From positions 1 through 18,714 of the forward strand of contig DBYJ01000047.1 in NCBI GenBank assembly GCA_002309805.1: a stretch of DNA of 18,714 nucleotides. The letters are read 5' to 3'. Made by a program: the position numbers and the translations under genes. Shown piece by piece: positions 1 through 8,137 of this stretch. Position 1 is the stretch's first letter. Every line of letters starts with the position of its first letter. This stretch comes from Bacteroidales bacterium UBA1189 (GTDB lineage: Bacteria; Bacteroidota; Bacteroidia; Bacteroidales; Bacteroidaceae). The notes under the pieces are model-generated. The model saw only the letters and a program-made list of their open reading frames with translations, was not told the DNA's origin and made no database searches.

Positions 1-662
1 CAGAAGTAGTCGCAGCCGTCCTGCACCTTCAGCCACCAGCGGGTGCGGTCGCCCTGCGAACACGACGGCATGAAGACGGCTTCCCCCGCCTCCTTACCCC
101 AGAGGGGAGAGACGTGAACTTTTGAAGAATTAGGAATTGAAGAATTAGGAATTAGGAATGAGGAATTAGGAATTGGCTGCGCGTGGTCATCATTTTCGGA
201 AGAATTCCTAATTCCTAATTGAGCTTCGCTCTTCCTCTGTCGCGACTCGGCATAGTTCAAACTAGTTTGACTTTGCTCTCGCTGCTTCATCGGTTTCTCA
301 TTTTTCAATTTTAAAAATTCCTTCAGTCTTCCCTTCTCGTTTTGGCCGAGCACGAGGCTGACGCCGGGGATGGAGGCTACCTCGGCGGGCTTGAGCTGGG
401 CATAGCAGCCCGTGACGATAATCTGTGCGCCTGGATGCTGACGGGCGAGACGGTGGATGGCCTGACGCCCCTTGCGGTCGGCAACCTCGGTGACGGAGCA
501 GGTGCTGACGACGACGATGTCAGCCACCTCTCCTGAGCGGGCGGTGCGGTAGCCGGCTTCCTGAAGGCTGCGCCCGATGGACGAGGCTTCGGAGAAGTTC
601 AGCTTGCAGCCCAGGGTGTAGTAGGCCGCCTTACGGTCGCTAAAAACGTGGTCATCCGTCAT
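1..662 (-). CDS. mtaB: MtaB-type tRNA methylthiotransferase, N-terminal part (runs off left edge)
   Basis: Radical SAM methylthiotransferase that converts t6A37 to ms2t6A37 in ANN-decoding tRNAs. The ATG is at 662-660 on the minus strand; about 220 codons are present and the 3' end is cut off. The N-terminal cluster-binding domain has its three cysteines in TLGCKLN (C19), STCSVT (C55) and VTGCYAQ (C86). The radical SAM domain begins at LKVQDGCDYFC, where the first cysteines of CxxxCxxC are C217 and C221 (C221 is split by the window edge). Between these domains, after GQNEKGRLKEF, lies a low-complexity insert of about 65-70 residues that looks encoded by repeat DNA (positions about 118-300), in frame and without stops. 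MtaB proteins I know have a much shorter linker here. A promoter of Bacteroidetes type lies at 682-713. RimO or MiaB are alternatives, but the STCSVTEVADRKGRQ and LKVQDGCDYFC wording fits MtaB best. Confidence 0.9.
   Translation of the reverse strand, partial: MTDDHVFSDRKAAYYTLGCKLNFSEASSIGRSLQEAGYRTARSGEVADIVVVSTCSVTEVADRKGRQAIHRLARQHPGAQIIVTGCYAQLKPAEVASIPGVSLVLGQNEKGRLKEFLKLKNEKPMKQREQSQTSLNYAESRQRKSEAQLGIRNSSENDDHAQPIPNSSFLIPNSSIPNSSKVHVSPLWGKEAGEAVFMPSCSQGDRTRWWLKVQDGCDYF
124..220. repeat. Heptamer inverted-repeat element inside mtaB
   Basis: On the plus strand, 124-174 is made of roughly 7-bp units (AATTAGG with variants), followed by a 28-base centre and the complementary arm at 203-220. 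GGAATTAGGAATT (162-174) is the exact reverse complement of 203-215. The same type of arm flanks the intergenic element at 10507-10579. A perfect 14-bp palindrome, TCAAACTAGTTTGA, lies next to it at 257-270. The element is in frame with mtaB and encodes Ile-Pro-Asn-Ser-Ser type residues. Confidence 0.85.
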
Positions 663-681
663 GACTGGAGTAATTTAGTTG

Positions 682-713
682 CAAAAATAGTGCAAGCCGA
701 GAGGAAAAGCAAA
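682..713 (-). promoter_or_regulatory. Bacteroidetes-type promoter for mtaB
   Basis: Read on the minus strand, TTTG (713-710), a 20-base spacer and TATTTTTG (689-682) match the primary sigma factor consensus of Bacteroidetes exactly. The -7 box lies 20 bases before the mtaB ATG, so the leader would be short. The same arrangement, with TATTTTTA instead of TATTTTTG, recurs at 768-799 and 854-885 in the tandem repeat. Confidence 0.75.
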
Positions 714-885
714 AAAAACGATGATTTTTTGATTTGCCCGAGGCGCAGCCTATTTAAAACCTCAGGTTAAAAATAGTGCAAGCCGAGAGGAAAAGCAAAA
801 AAAACGGCGTTTTTTTGATTTGCCCGAGGCGCAGCCTATTTAAAACCGCAGGTTAAAAATAGTGCAAGCCGAGAGGAAAAGCAAA
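683..885. repeat. 86-bp tandem repeat, 2.4 copies
   Basis: Copies start at 683, 769 and 855. The third copy stops after 31 bases, at about 885. The two full copies differ mainly in the middle (AACGATGATT against AACGGCGTTT), where the poly-A and poly-T tracts can fold back on each other, and in CCTCAGG against CCGCAGG. Each copy holds a promoter-like TTTG-N20-TATTTTT sequence facing mtaB. The array fills most of the 286-base gap between mtaB and porT. I see no clear plus-strand promoter for porT in it. Confidence 0.9.
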
Positions 886-948
886 TTAATTCTGACAAAT
901 CCTGCATTTTTTATACTAATTGTTGGAGATTCTACGTTTAAAAGACGT

Positions 949-1686
949 ATGATCAAACGCTGTTTACGTATAGCGACGATGGTGGTGCTGATGGCGGGGA
1001 TGCTCGGTGGAGTCCTTCCGGCATCGGCACAGACGCGGAAGGTGCAGAACCGTCCGTACATCGACCTCCGTGCCTGGCACTACGGATTCCTCTTCGGCCT
1101 ACACTTTCAGGATTTGGAGATGGTGCACAACGGCCATGTGAACATACTGGAGGACGGCACCGAGGAGGCGTGGTTTGCCGACGTCCCCTCGTACAGCCCG
1201 GGCTTCAACGTGGGTGTGCTGGGCGAGGCGAGGTTCACCAACGAGCTCTCGCTGCGCATCATCCCCACGATGTACTTCGGCGACAAGACGGTGGAGTTCC
1301 GCGAGCAGCTGACGGGAGCCGGCACGCAGCAGACTATCAAATCGACGTACTTTACCGTGCCGGTGGACATGAAATGGAGCGCGCCGCGATTCAACAACTA
1401 CCGCCCCTACATGGTGGCGGGCGTGGTGCCGATGCTCGACCTTACGGTGAAGAAACAGAAGGAGTTGCTCGTGCGTCGCCTCGACCTCTGCTTCGAGGTG
1501 GGAATGGGCTGCGACTTCTATCTGCCGTTCTTCAAGCTCATCCCCGAGGTAAAGTTCTGCTTCGGTTTGCCCAGCGTCCTGGTGCGCGACCGCAGCGACC
1601 TCATCGACAAGAATCTGCTGAAATACACCCAGGCAATCGATGCCGCACGGAGCCGCATGATTGTCTTCAACTTCTATTTCGAATAA
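949..1686 (+). CDS. porT: PorT-family outer-membrane protein (type IX secretion)
   Basis: PorT is a membrane-associated beta-barrel protein needed for type IX secretion in Bacteroidetes such as Porphyromonas gingivalis. The ATG at 949 is chosen because it begins a clean signal peptide (MIKRCLRIATMVVLMAGMLGG, cleavage likely after ASA at residue 27). A GTG further upstream at 862 would add 29 unlikely residues encoded by the tandem repeat. The mature part has the features of PorT: YIDLRAWHYGFLFGLHFQDLEM near the start, PSYSPGFNVGVLGE, YFTVPVDMKW, and an aromatic C-terminus (MIVFNFYFE) typical of outer-membrane barrels. Length is 245 residues, as expected. The GH2 gene follows after 42 bases, so the two may share a transcript. 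A general outer-membrane barrel (porin family) is the only serious alternative. Confidence 0.85.
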   Translation: MIKRCLRIATMVVLMAGMLGGVLPASAQTRKVQNRPYIDLRAWHYGFLFGLHFQDLEMVHNGHVNILEDGTEEAWFADVPSYSPGFNVGVLGEARFTNELSLRIIPTMYFGDKTVEFREQLTGAGTQQTIKSTYFTVPVDMKWSAPRFNNYRPYMVAGVVPMLDLTVKKQKELLVRRLDLCFEVGMGCDFYLPFFKLIPEVKFCFGLPSVLVRDRSDLIDKNLLKYTQAIDAARSRMIVFNFYFE

Positions 1687-1728
1687 TACCAAAAATCTCA
1701 TTTTTCATAACTCTTTAATTCTTTGACT

Positions 1729-4221
1729 ATGAAACTTTTTTCCTACTTCCCAGTCGTGGCAGCAGTGTGCCTCAGTATGAGCATGCAGGCACAGGTGAAC
1801 AATCCCGTCGGCTTCGGTCATGTGGAGCGGTGGAACGACGGTTGGGAGTTTTCGATGGACAGCGTGGAGTGGCGCCCTGTGACGCTGCCGCACGACTGGA
1901 GCATCGAGGCCACGCCCTCCGACACCTTGGCCAGTTGCACGGGCTATCTGCCTGGCGGAGTGGGGTGGTACAGGAAAGCCATAAAGGGATTTGACGCAGC
2001 GTCAGCGCCGCGGAAGTATGTCTGCTTCGACGGCGTCTATAACCGCAGCACCGTCTGGATTAACGGCCACGAGCTGGGCTACAGGCCCAACGGCTACGTG
2101 TCGTTCTGCTATGAGCTGACACCTTATCTGGGAGGTCAACAAGTCAACGATTCGACGAGTCAACAGGAGAATTTTGCGGGGGATACGCTGCTGGTGAGAG
2201 TGGACCATAGCCGGCAGGCTGATTCACGCTGGTACACGGGCTCAGGCATCTGGCGCGACGTGTGGCTGGTGGAGGCTCCTACGGTGCATCTCGCCCAGTG
2301 GGGAACGACGTACCGCCTGCTGTCGCTGTCGGACAAGGATGCGATGGTGCAAGTGGAATCGAAGGTTGAGGGGGCTGAGGACGACGGCAGCTACAGCGTC
2401 GCGTTCTCGTTCCTGATGGGCGACTCGTTGGTGGCCGAAACGTCGGTGGCAGTCTCCTCCGGTGTGGCCATGACGATGCTCCGCGTGCCCCAACCGCGGA
2501 AGTGGGAACTTGACAGCCCGTTCCTCTACACCTACCGTGCCGAGTTGCGCCGCAACGGCAGCCCCATCGACTCCACAACCTATCGTGCCGGACTGCGTAC
2601 GCTGCGCTTCACGGCTGACGAGGGCTTCTTCCTCAACGGCAAGAACATCAAGGTGAAGGGCGTGTGCGTACACCACGACGGCGGTGTGCTGGGTGCTGCT
2701 GTGCCGCGCGAGGTGTGGCAGCGCCGTCTGACCGCCTTGCAGGAAATGGGGGCTAACGCCATCCGCTGCAGTCACAATCCGCAGAACCCCGACCTCTACG
2801 ACCTCTGCGACGAACTGGGGCTGCTGGTCATCGACGAGGCTTCTGACGAGTGGGAATTTCCCAAGCGCAAATGGCTGAAGGGTTGGAATAAGGGCGAGCC
2901 CGGCTTCGAGGGCACGGCCGACTTCTTTGCCGAATGGATTGACCGTGACGTGGCCGACATGGTGCGCCGCGATAGGAACCACCCCAGCGTCTTCCTCTGG
3001 AGCATCGGCAACGAGGTGGACTATCCCAACGACCCCTACTCACACCCCGTGCTTGACGGCACCAGCATCAGCCAGCCCATGTACGGCGGCTATAAGCCCG
3101 ATGCCCCGCGTGCCGAGCGCATCGGCGAGATTGCCAAGAGGCTGTCGGGCATTGTCCGCAGCATCGACTACACCCGTCCCGTCACCGGTGCCTTGGCTGG
3201 CGTGGTGATGAGCAACGAAACGGCTTACCCTGAGGCTGTCGGCGTGGTGGGCTATAATTATACCGAGAACCGTTATTCCACCGACCACGAGAAGTACCCC
3301 CAGCGCATCATCTACGGTAGCGAGACCAGTGTGGGCTACGAGCAGTGGCTGGCCGTGAGGGACAACCGCCACATCTTCGGACAGTTCGTATGGACGGGGC
3401 TCGACTACCTGGGCGAATCAGGTGCCTGGCCGTCGCGCGGACTGAACACGGGCCTCATTGACTTTGCCGGCTTCATGAAACCCCGCGGGCGGTTCCGCCA
3501 GGCGCTATGGGCTACAGAGCCCGTGGCCTACATCGGCACCTATCCTGAGCGCCAGCCGCGCCGCCGTGAGGGCGAGGGAGGTGACAGTATGCGCGTCCGC
3601 CGTCCGCGCCTCTCGATGGATGCACAGGATATGTGGAACTACGAGGAGGGGCAGAACGTCCGAGTGGTCTGCTACACGAACACGGCGCAGGCACGTCTGC
3701 TGCTGAAGCGCGCCGCTACGCCCGATTCCGTAGAGGTGGTGGGCGAGCTGCAGCCTTACGACCGTGAGACGGGCATCATCACGTGGGTCATCCCTTACGC
3801 CGCCGGCGAGCTCATCTGCGAGGGCTGCGATGCCGCAGGGAAGGCCCTGTGCCAGTATGCCATCCGCACCGTGGGAGAGCCTGTGCGCCTGAGGGCCACC
3901 GTCGTCGCCCAGTCGTCGGCACTGGCGCAGGTGTTGGTGGAGGCTGTCGATGCCAACGGCGAGCGGGCACGGATGAGCATGGCTCCCGTCACCTGTACTG
4001 TGGCCGAAGGTGCGCGGCTGCTGGGTATGGAGAATGCCCTGAATTTCGATATGTCGGCTCCTCAGTCGCCCGTGAAGATGCTTGGTCAGGGCCGACTGGT
4101 GGCATACATCGCTCTTGATGGAGAAGCGGTGGTTACCTTCACTGCCGAGGGCCTTGAGCCTGTCGAGGTCAGTCTGCCGCATCGCGATGCGACAGGCAGC
4201 CAGCCGATGGGAGAAGAATAA
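1729..4221 (+). CDS. Secreted glycoside hydrolase family 2 (beta-galactosidase-like)
   Basis: A retaining GH2 enzyme of 830 residues. The ATG at 1729 starts a signal peptide (MKLFSYFPVVAAVCLSMSMQAQ); a TTG two codons earlier is less likely. Domain order: jelly-roll sugar-binding domain (about 25-205, with LPHDWSIE and GGVGWYRK), an Ig-like domain (about 210-300), the TIM barrel (from about 305, KNIKVKGVCVHHDGG, AIRCSHNPQNP), and C-terminal beta domains (about 635-820, DUF4982-like then another Ig-like fold). The acid/base is expected to be E429 in SIGNEV and the nucleophile E532 in YGSETS. Both are present, so it should be active. Substrate cannot be told from sequence; beta-galactosides are the commonest for this architecture. 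An odd segment, GGQQVNDSTSQQENFAGD (about 134-151), interrupts the sugar-binding domain and is encoded by short repeats. Confidence 0.93.
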   Translation: MKLFSYFPVVAAVCLSMSMQAQVNNPVGFGHVERWNDGWEFSMDSVEWRPVTLPHDWSIEATPSDTLASCTGYLPGGVGWYRKAIKGFDAASAPRKYVCFDGVYNRSTVWINGHELGYRPNGYVSFCYELTPYLGGQQVNDSTSQQENFAGDTLLVRVDHSRQADSRWYTGSGIWRDVWLVEAPTVHLAQWGTTYRLLSLSDKDAMVQVESKVEGAEDDGSYSVAFSFLMGDSLVAETSVAVSSGVAMTMLRVPQPRKWELDSPFLYTYRAELRRNGSPIDSTTYRAGLRTLRFTADEGFFLNGKNIKVKGVCVHHDGGVLGAAVPREVWQRRLTALQEMGANAIRCSHNPQNPDLYDLCDELGLLVIDEASDEWEFPKRKWLKGWNKGEPGFEGTADFFAEWIDRDVADMVRRDRNHPSVFLWSIGNEVDYPNDPYSHPVLDGTSISQPMYGGYKPDAPRAERIGEIAKRLSGIVRSIDYTRPVTGALAGVVMSNETAYPEAVGVVGYNYTENRYSTDHEKYPQRIIYGSETSVGYEQWLAVRDNRHIFGQFVWTGLDYLGESGAWPSRGLNTGLIDFAGFMKPRGRFRQALWATEPVAYIGTYPERQPRRREGEGGDSMRVRRPRLSMDAQDMWNYEEGQNVRVVCYTNTAQARLLLKRAATPDSVEVVGELQPYDRETGIITWVIPYAAGELICEGCDAAGKALCQYAIRTVGEPVRLRATVVAQSSALAQVLVEAVDANGERARMSMAPVTCTVAEGARLLGMENALNFDMSAPQSPVKMLGQGRLVAYIALDGEAVVTFTAEGLEPVEVSLPHRDATGSQPMGEE
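2135..2164. repeat. GTCAAC short-repeat cluster inside the GH2 gene
   Basis: Units GTCAACA (2135-2141), AGTCAAC (2142-2148), GATTCGAC (2149-2156) and GAGTCAAC (2157-2164) stand in a row. They encode the Gln/Asn/Ser-rich stretch between TPYLGG and TLLVRVDHS, where GH2 proteins usually have only a short turn. The unit size recalls the other heptamer repeats in this window. Confidence 0.6.
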
Positions 4222-4251
4222 TCTGTCTTTACAGTAGAATTACAAAAGAAC

Positions 4252-4270
4252 ACTTCCGGCGGCCGGAGGT
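4252..4270. terminator. Hairpin between convergent genes, possible bidirectional terminator
   Basis: ACTTCCGG (4252-4259) pairs with CCGGAGGT (4263-4270) around a CGG loop, with one G-U pair. It lies in the 58-base gap between the stops of the GH2 gene (4221) and the minus-strand transporter (4280). Neither side has a strong T-run (on the minus strand TGTTCTTTTG follows), so termination is inferred from place and shape. Confidence 0.5.
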
Positions 4271-4279
4271 GGGGTACGG

Positions 4280-6022
4280 CTATTTCATCTGCACGGCAGC
4301 TTCGGAGATGTTGATGATGAAGTCACCAATCTTCTCCAGCTCCGAGATGAGGTCGATGTAGTAGACGCCGGAGGTGTAGTCGTAGGCACGGTTCTCGATG
4401 CTCGCAATGTGCTCCTCGCGCAGGCGGTCGCGGCAGTGGTTGATGGCATCCTCGTCAGCATAGGCATTCGAAATGTCCTTCAGGGCGGGCTTGCTGAGGT
4501 TTTCGAGCATGATGTCGTAGGCATTGCGGACGAGGGAGAGCATGCCGCTGACCTTGGCCATCATGTCGTCGTCGAGCGTCTTGCCGTGGTCGAACTTGCG
4601 GGTAAGCAGACGGCTGATGGCCTCGCCCGAGTCGCCCAGGCTCTCCATCTCGCCGATAATCTTGTACATCGCTTTGATGCGGATGCGCGTGGCATCGGAG
4701 ATTTCGCTCTCGCTCACCTTGTTGAGGTACGAGGCAATCTCGAACTCGATGCGGTCGGTAATCTCCTCGTACTTTACCAGCTTTAGGCGCAGCGGCTCGA
4801 AGGCATCCTTGTCCGTGGCGGCAATGGCCTGGCAGACGTAGTTGTAGTCCTTCATACAGATTTCGCCGAAGTGGTGGATTTCGCGGCGCACCTCGTCGAG
4901 GGAGAGCTCGGCAGTGCTGAGCAGACCACCCGTCAGGTAGACGAGGCTGTGGTTCTCGCTCTCACCTTCGCGCGAAGGTACCATCTTCATCACCACCTTC
5001 TCAATCTGCGGGATGAAGCCGACGAGGATGAGCGTGGTGATGATGTTGAAGAGCGAGTGGACGATGGCGACGCTGTAGGGCAGGCTCTGCGCCAACTGGG
5101 CTTTCATTACGCCACCCTCGGCATCGCTGAGGCTCAGCACCGTGAAGTCCGCCGTGCAGGGATTGGGAAATCCCAGCGCCTCGATGATGATGCCGTTAAG
5201 CTTCAGGTAGGGGTTGAAGAGCGCAATCACCAGCAGGCTGCCGAAAAGGTTGAACACGAGGTGGGCACGCGCCGTACGCTTTGCCGACACGTTGGCCACC
5301 GAGGCTGCCAGGTTGGAGGTGATGGTGGTGCCGATGTTCTCGCCCAGTACCATGGCCACAGCAAGGTCGAAGGGCACCACGCCGGCAGCAAGCAGCAGCA
5401 TGGTGATACTCGTCGTGGCAGCCGATGACTGGAGCATGAGCGTCATCACAGCACCGATGATAATGAACAGCATCACGCTGCCGAAGCCGTAGCCCGTGAG
5501 CGGAGCCAGCAGCTGGTGCATGGCCGGGCTGGAGAGCAGCGGATAGGAGGTGTCCTTCAGCGTGGCAAGACCGAGGAAGAGGAACGCAAAGCCCATCAGG
5601 AACTCACCGAAGCTCTTCAGACGGGCACTCTTCATGGAATAGAAGAGGAAGGCGAAGAACATCACGGGAATGGCAATGGCACCGAGGCTGAACGAGCCGT
5701 CGAACGAAAGGGCAAACAGCCAGGCGGTGAACGTGGTGCCGATGTTGGCACCCATGATGACACCGATGGCGTGGGTGAGCGTCATCAGTCCGGCGTTAAC
5801 GAAGCTGACGAGCATCAGCGTAGTAGCCGTTGACGACTGCACCAGCGCCGTCACCACAAAGCCGGTGAGTAGGCAGCGCCCCGTGTTGGACGTCATGCGG
5901 GCAATGAATGTACGGAGGGAGCTTCCGGCAAACTTCTGCAAGCCGCCGCTCATCAGCGACATGCCAAAGAGGAACATGCCGAGGCATCCCAGCATCTTAA
6001 GAATCTGAAAAACGGTATCCAC
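4280..6022 (-). CDS. Na/phosphate cotransporter family protein with PhoU-like C-terminus
   Basis: An inner-membrane sodium-dependent phosphate transporter of the NptA/SLC34-like family, 580 residues. The two inverted Na/Pi repeats carry the signature pairs QSSTATT (62-68) with GANIGTT (91-97), and QSSAATTS (198-205) with GENIGTT (227-233), set among about eight or nine hydrophobic segments. From about residue 350 the protein is soluble and helical (LSTAELSLDEVRREIHHFGEIC onwards), resembling PhoU, as in many bacterial members. The start is a GTG at 6022; no in-frame ATG lies just upstream, and MDTVFQILKMLGCLGMFLFGM matches the usual family N-terminus. It follows the GH97 gene after a 125-base gap that holds a large inverted repeat, so it may have its own control. 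Confidence 0.92.
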   Translation of the reverse strand: MDTVFQILKMLGCLGMFLFGMSLMSGGLQKFAGSSLRTFIARMTSNTGRCLLTGFVVTALVQSSTATTLMLVSFVNAGLMTLTHAIGVIMGANIGTTFTAWLFALSFDGSFSLGAIAIPVMFFAFLFYSMKSARLKSFGEFLMGFAFLFLGLATLKDTSYPLLSSPAMHQLLAPLTGYGFGSVMLFIIIGAVMTLMLQSSAATTSITMLLLAAGVVPFDLAVAMVLGENIGTTITSNLAASVANVSAKRTARAHLVFNLFGSLLVIALFNPYLKLNGIIIEALGFPNPCTADFTVLSLSDAEGGVMKAQLAQSLPYSVAIVHSLFNIITTLILVGFIPQIEKVVMKMVPSREGESENHSLVYLTGGLLSTAELSLDEVRREIHHFGEICMKDYNYVCQAIAATDKDAFEPLRLKLVKYEEITDRIEFEIASYLNKVSESEISDATRIRIKAMYKIIGEMESLGDSGEAISRLLTRKFDHGKTLDDDMMAKVSGMLSLVRNAYDIMLENLSKPALKDISNAYADEDAINHCRDRLREEHIASIENRAYDYTSGVYYIDLISELEKIGDFIINISEAAVQMK

Positions 6023-6043
6023 AGGAAAAATGTGATTTTTTTA

Positions 6044-6143
6044 GTTAAGAATTAAGAGTTAAGAGTTAAGAAAAAATGTCGTGTATGCGGTTTTCCGTTA
6101 GCAAAACTATTTTTCTTAACTCTTAATTCTTAACTCTTAATTA
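6044..6143. repeat. Heptamer inverted-repeat element (TTAAGAG type)
   Basis: The left arm (6044-6075) is four 7-bp units of RTTAAGA followed by a short A-run. The right arm (6109-6143) is the complement with two differences, and 33 bases lie between. Folded RNA would form a stem of about 30 bp. It fills the gap between the GH97 stop (6148) and the transporter start (6022), so it may act as a terminator or as an RNA processing or stability element between these two same-strand genes. Confidence 0.85.
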
Positions 6144-6147
6144 TCAT

Positions 6148-8112
6148 TTATTTGATTTGTGCGGCGAAACCGCCGTTGCGGGCCATGTGGACGGTGATGA
6201 CATCGCCGTTGCGGACGGTCATCTCGCGGACGCGATAGTCCATGCCCTGATGGTGGGCGTTGATGCCATCCTCGAAGAGGGTGAGGTGGCGTGCTGCACC
6301 TGAGCCCAGGAAGTTGATGCGGATGGTGATGTCGATGCCCTCGGTGGGCTCCTTGCCCATCATGCCGCCCAGGTACCAGACATCGTCCTTGCACTTGGCT
6401 TCCACAAGATACTTGCCGGCTTCGGCCTCAATCACGTACGTTTGGTCCCAGGTGACGGGGACGGAAGTGATGAAGCGTGTGCAGTCGTCGTTGCGATAGT
6501 AGAGCGTGGGGTTGTCAGCCAACATCTGCACACCGCTCTCGTAGAGGACGTACATGGCCAGTTGGTGAGCACGGGTGCCGACGGAGGCATTGTTGGGACG
6601 GCGGGCAGCGTAGTTCTCAGGCTGATAGTTGAGCATAGCGCCCGGTGTGAAGTCCATGGGACCCACGGCTCCACGCATAAAGGGCAGCCAGATGTTGTTC
6701 TCAGGCTGGCAGCCACCGCCCTGTTCCAGACCGCGCACACCTTCGTAGGAGACGAGGTTCGGGTAGCGGTATTCGAGGCCGGCAGGCTTGAAGGCTCCGT
6801 GATAGTCCACCATCAGATGGTGCTCGGCAGCAAGACGGACGTTGCGCTCGTAGAAGTTCACCATCCACTGGTCGTTGCGGTCCATGAAGTCAATCTTCAC
6901 GCCCTTGATGCCCCATTGCTCGAAGGTGGCAAAGAGGTCGGGATTCTTCTCGACGGTGAGCCACGTGAGCCACAGGAAGATGCCGACGCCCTTCTGTTGT
7001 CCGTAGCTGATGAGCTCTTTCAGGTCGATGGTGGGATTGGGGGTGTAGGGGTCACGGGTGTCCTTGGCCCAGCCTTCGTCCATGAGGATGTATTCGATGC
7101 CGTACTTGGCAGCGAAATCGATGAAGTACTTGTAGGTGTTCATGTTGAAGCCCGAGACGAAGTTGACGTCGGGGCCATAGGGCGTTGCGCCGTTCCACCA
7201 CTCCCAGCTCACTTGTCCGGGCTTAATCCACGAGAGGTCGCCCTGCAGCTCGCAGGGAGAAGCCAGACGGCAGGTGAAGGTGTTGGTGACGAGCTTTCCG
7301 TCGTTCTTGGCAATCAGGATGTAGCGCCAGGGCAATGAGCGCTTTCCGCTGATGCGGGCCATATATTCAGCTTCCTTGTCAATCTTGACGCTACGGTCGC
7401 CGTTGTCGCTGAACTCAATCGGCTGACGGGGGAAGTCGGAGGTGAAGCTGTTGGCACCATTGCCGCGGATGAAGAGGCAGGGGTAGTCGTTCAAGTCCGA
7501 TTCGGAAACAAGCAGCTTGATGCCGTTCTTCTGGGTGTCGATAAAGAAGGGCAGCTCGGCAATCTTCTTCTCAGCGCCCCATTCGTCGCTGTTGGCGAAG
7601 GTGTAGCGCTCCTCGTAGTTGCAATGGAAGCTGCGGGGCTCCTGCATGGTGAGCTTTGCCGGAGCATCGAGGTTGATGCCAAACGTCTCGCCCAGTACGT
7701 CGACGGTGCCCTTGCGGTTAAGGATGAAGCGTGTGGCCACACCGTCGTCATAAGCACGGATTTCCACAGACCAACCACCCTTGAAGTTGAGGCGAAGCTG
7801 GTTGTAGTGGTTGCGGACAACGCTGAACTTCATGGGAACGACGGGATGGATATCCTCGTCAACCGAGGTCGTCTTCTTGCCCGTGAGCGAGGGCTTCGCA
7901 CCCAGCACTTCGCCGCTTGAAAGCGTGAGGGCAAGGGGATTGTCCTTCATCAGGACGACACCGTCACAGGTTACCGTGTAGGTGAGTTGGTCGCCGACGG
8001 ATACGGTAGTGACAATCTTGCCGTCGGGGGAGGAGAGGGTTACACTGGTGGCTGCGCAGAATCCAGCCACAACGAACATCGAAACGAGGAATAGGGATGC
8101 GATGCGTTTCAT
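6148..8112 (-). CDS. Secreted glycoside hydrolase family 97
   Basis: GH97 enzymes of Bacteroidetes hydrolyse alpha-glucosides (inverting, SusB type) or alpha-galactosides and beta-L-arabinopyranosides (retaining type). This 654-residue protein starts with a signal peptide (MKRIASLFLVSMFVVAGFCA). It has the N-terminal beta-sandwich (VTLSSPDGKIVTTVSVGDQLTYTV), the TIM barrel (about 285-560, with VSWEWWNG, YILMDEGWAK, FLWLTWLTVE) and a C-terminal beta domain. The motif GVKIDFMDRNDQ places aspartates at 408 and 411 where retaining members have their nucleophile, and VSYEGVRGLEQ (E457, E464) holds candidate general acid/bases. A retaining alpha-galactosidase-like activity is therefore more likely than SusB activity, but the substrate is an inference. 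It starts 25 bases after the proS stop, so it is probably co-transcribed with proS. No SusC/SusD pair is in the window. Confidence 0.92.
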   Translation of the reverse strand: MKRIASLFLVSMFVVAGFCAATSVTLSSPDGKIVTTVSVGDQLTYTVTCDGVVLMKDNPLALTLSSGEVLGAKPSLTGKKTTSVDEDIHPVVPMKFSVVRNHYNQLRLNFKGGWSVEIRAYDDGVATRFILNRKGTVDVLGETFGINLDAPAKLTMQEPRSFHCNYEERYTFANSDEWGAEKKIAELPFFIDTQKNGIKLLVSESDLNDYPCLFIRGNGANSFTSDFPRQPIEFSDNGDRSVKIDKEAEYMARISGKRSLPWRYILIAKNDGKLVTNTFTCRLASPCELQGDLSWIKPGQVSWEWWNGATPYGPDVNFVSGFNMNTYKYFIDFAAKYGIEYILMDEGWAKDTRDPYTPNPTIDLKELISYGQQKGVGIFLWLTWLTVEKNPDLFATFEQWGIKGVKIDFMDRNDQWMVNFYERNVRLAAEHHLMVDYHGAFKPAGLEYRYPNLVSYEGVRGLEQGGGCQPENNIWLPFMRGAVGPMDFTPGAMLNYQPENYAARRPNNASVGTRAHQLAMYVLYESGVQMLADNPTLYYRNDDCTRFITSVPVTWDQTYVIEAEAGKYLVEAKCKDDVWYLGGMMGKEPTEGIDITIRINFLGSGAARHLTLFEDGINAHHQGMDYRVREMTVRNGDVITVHMARNGGFAAQIK

Positions 8113-8137
8113 TTTGGATGTGTATTATGGATTAAAC

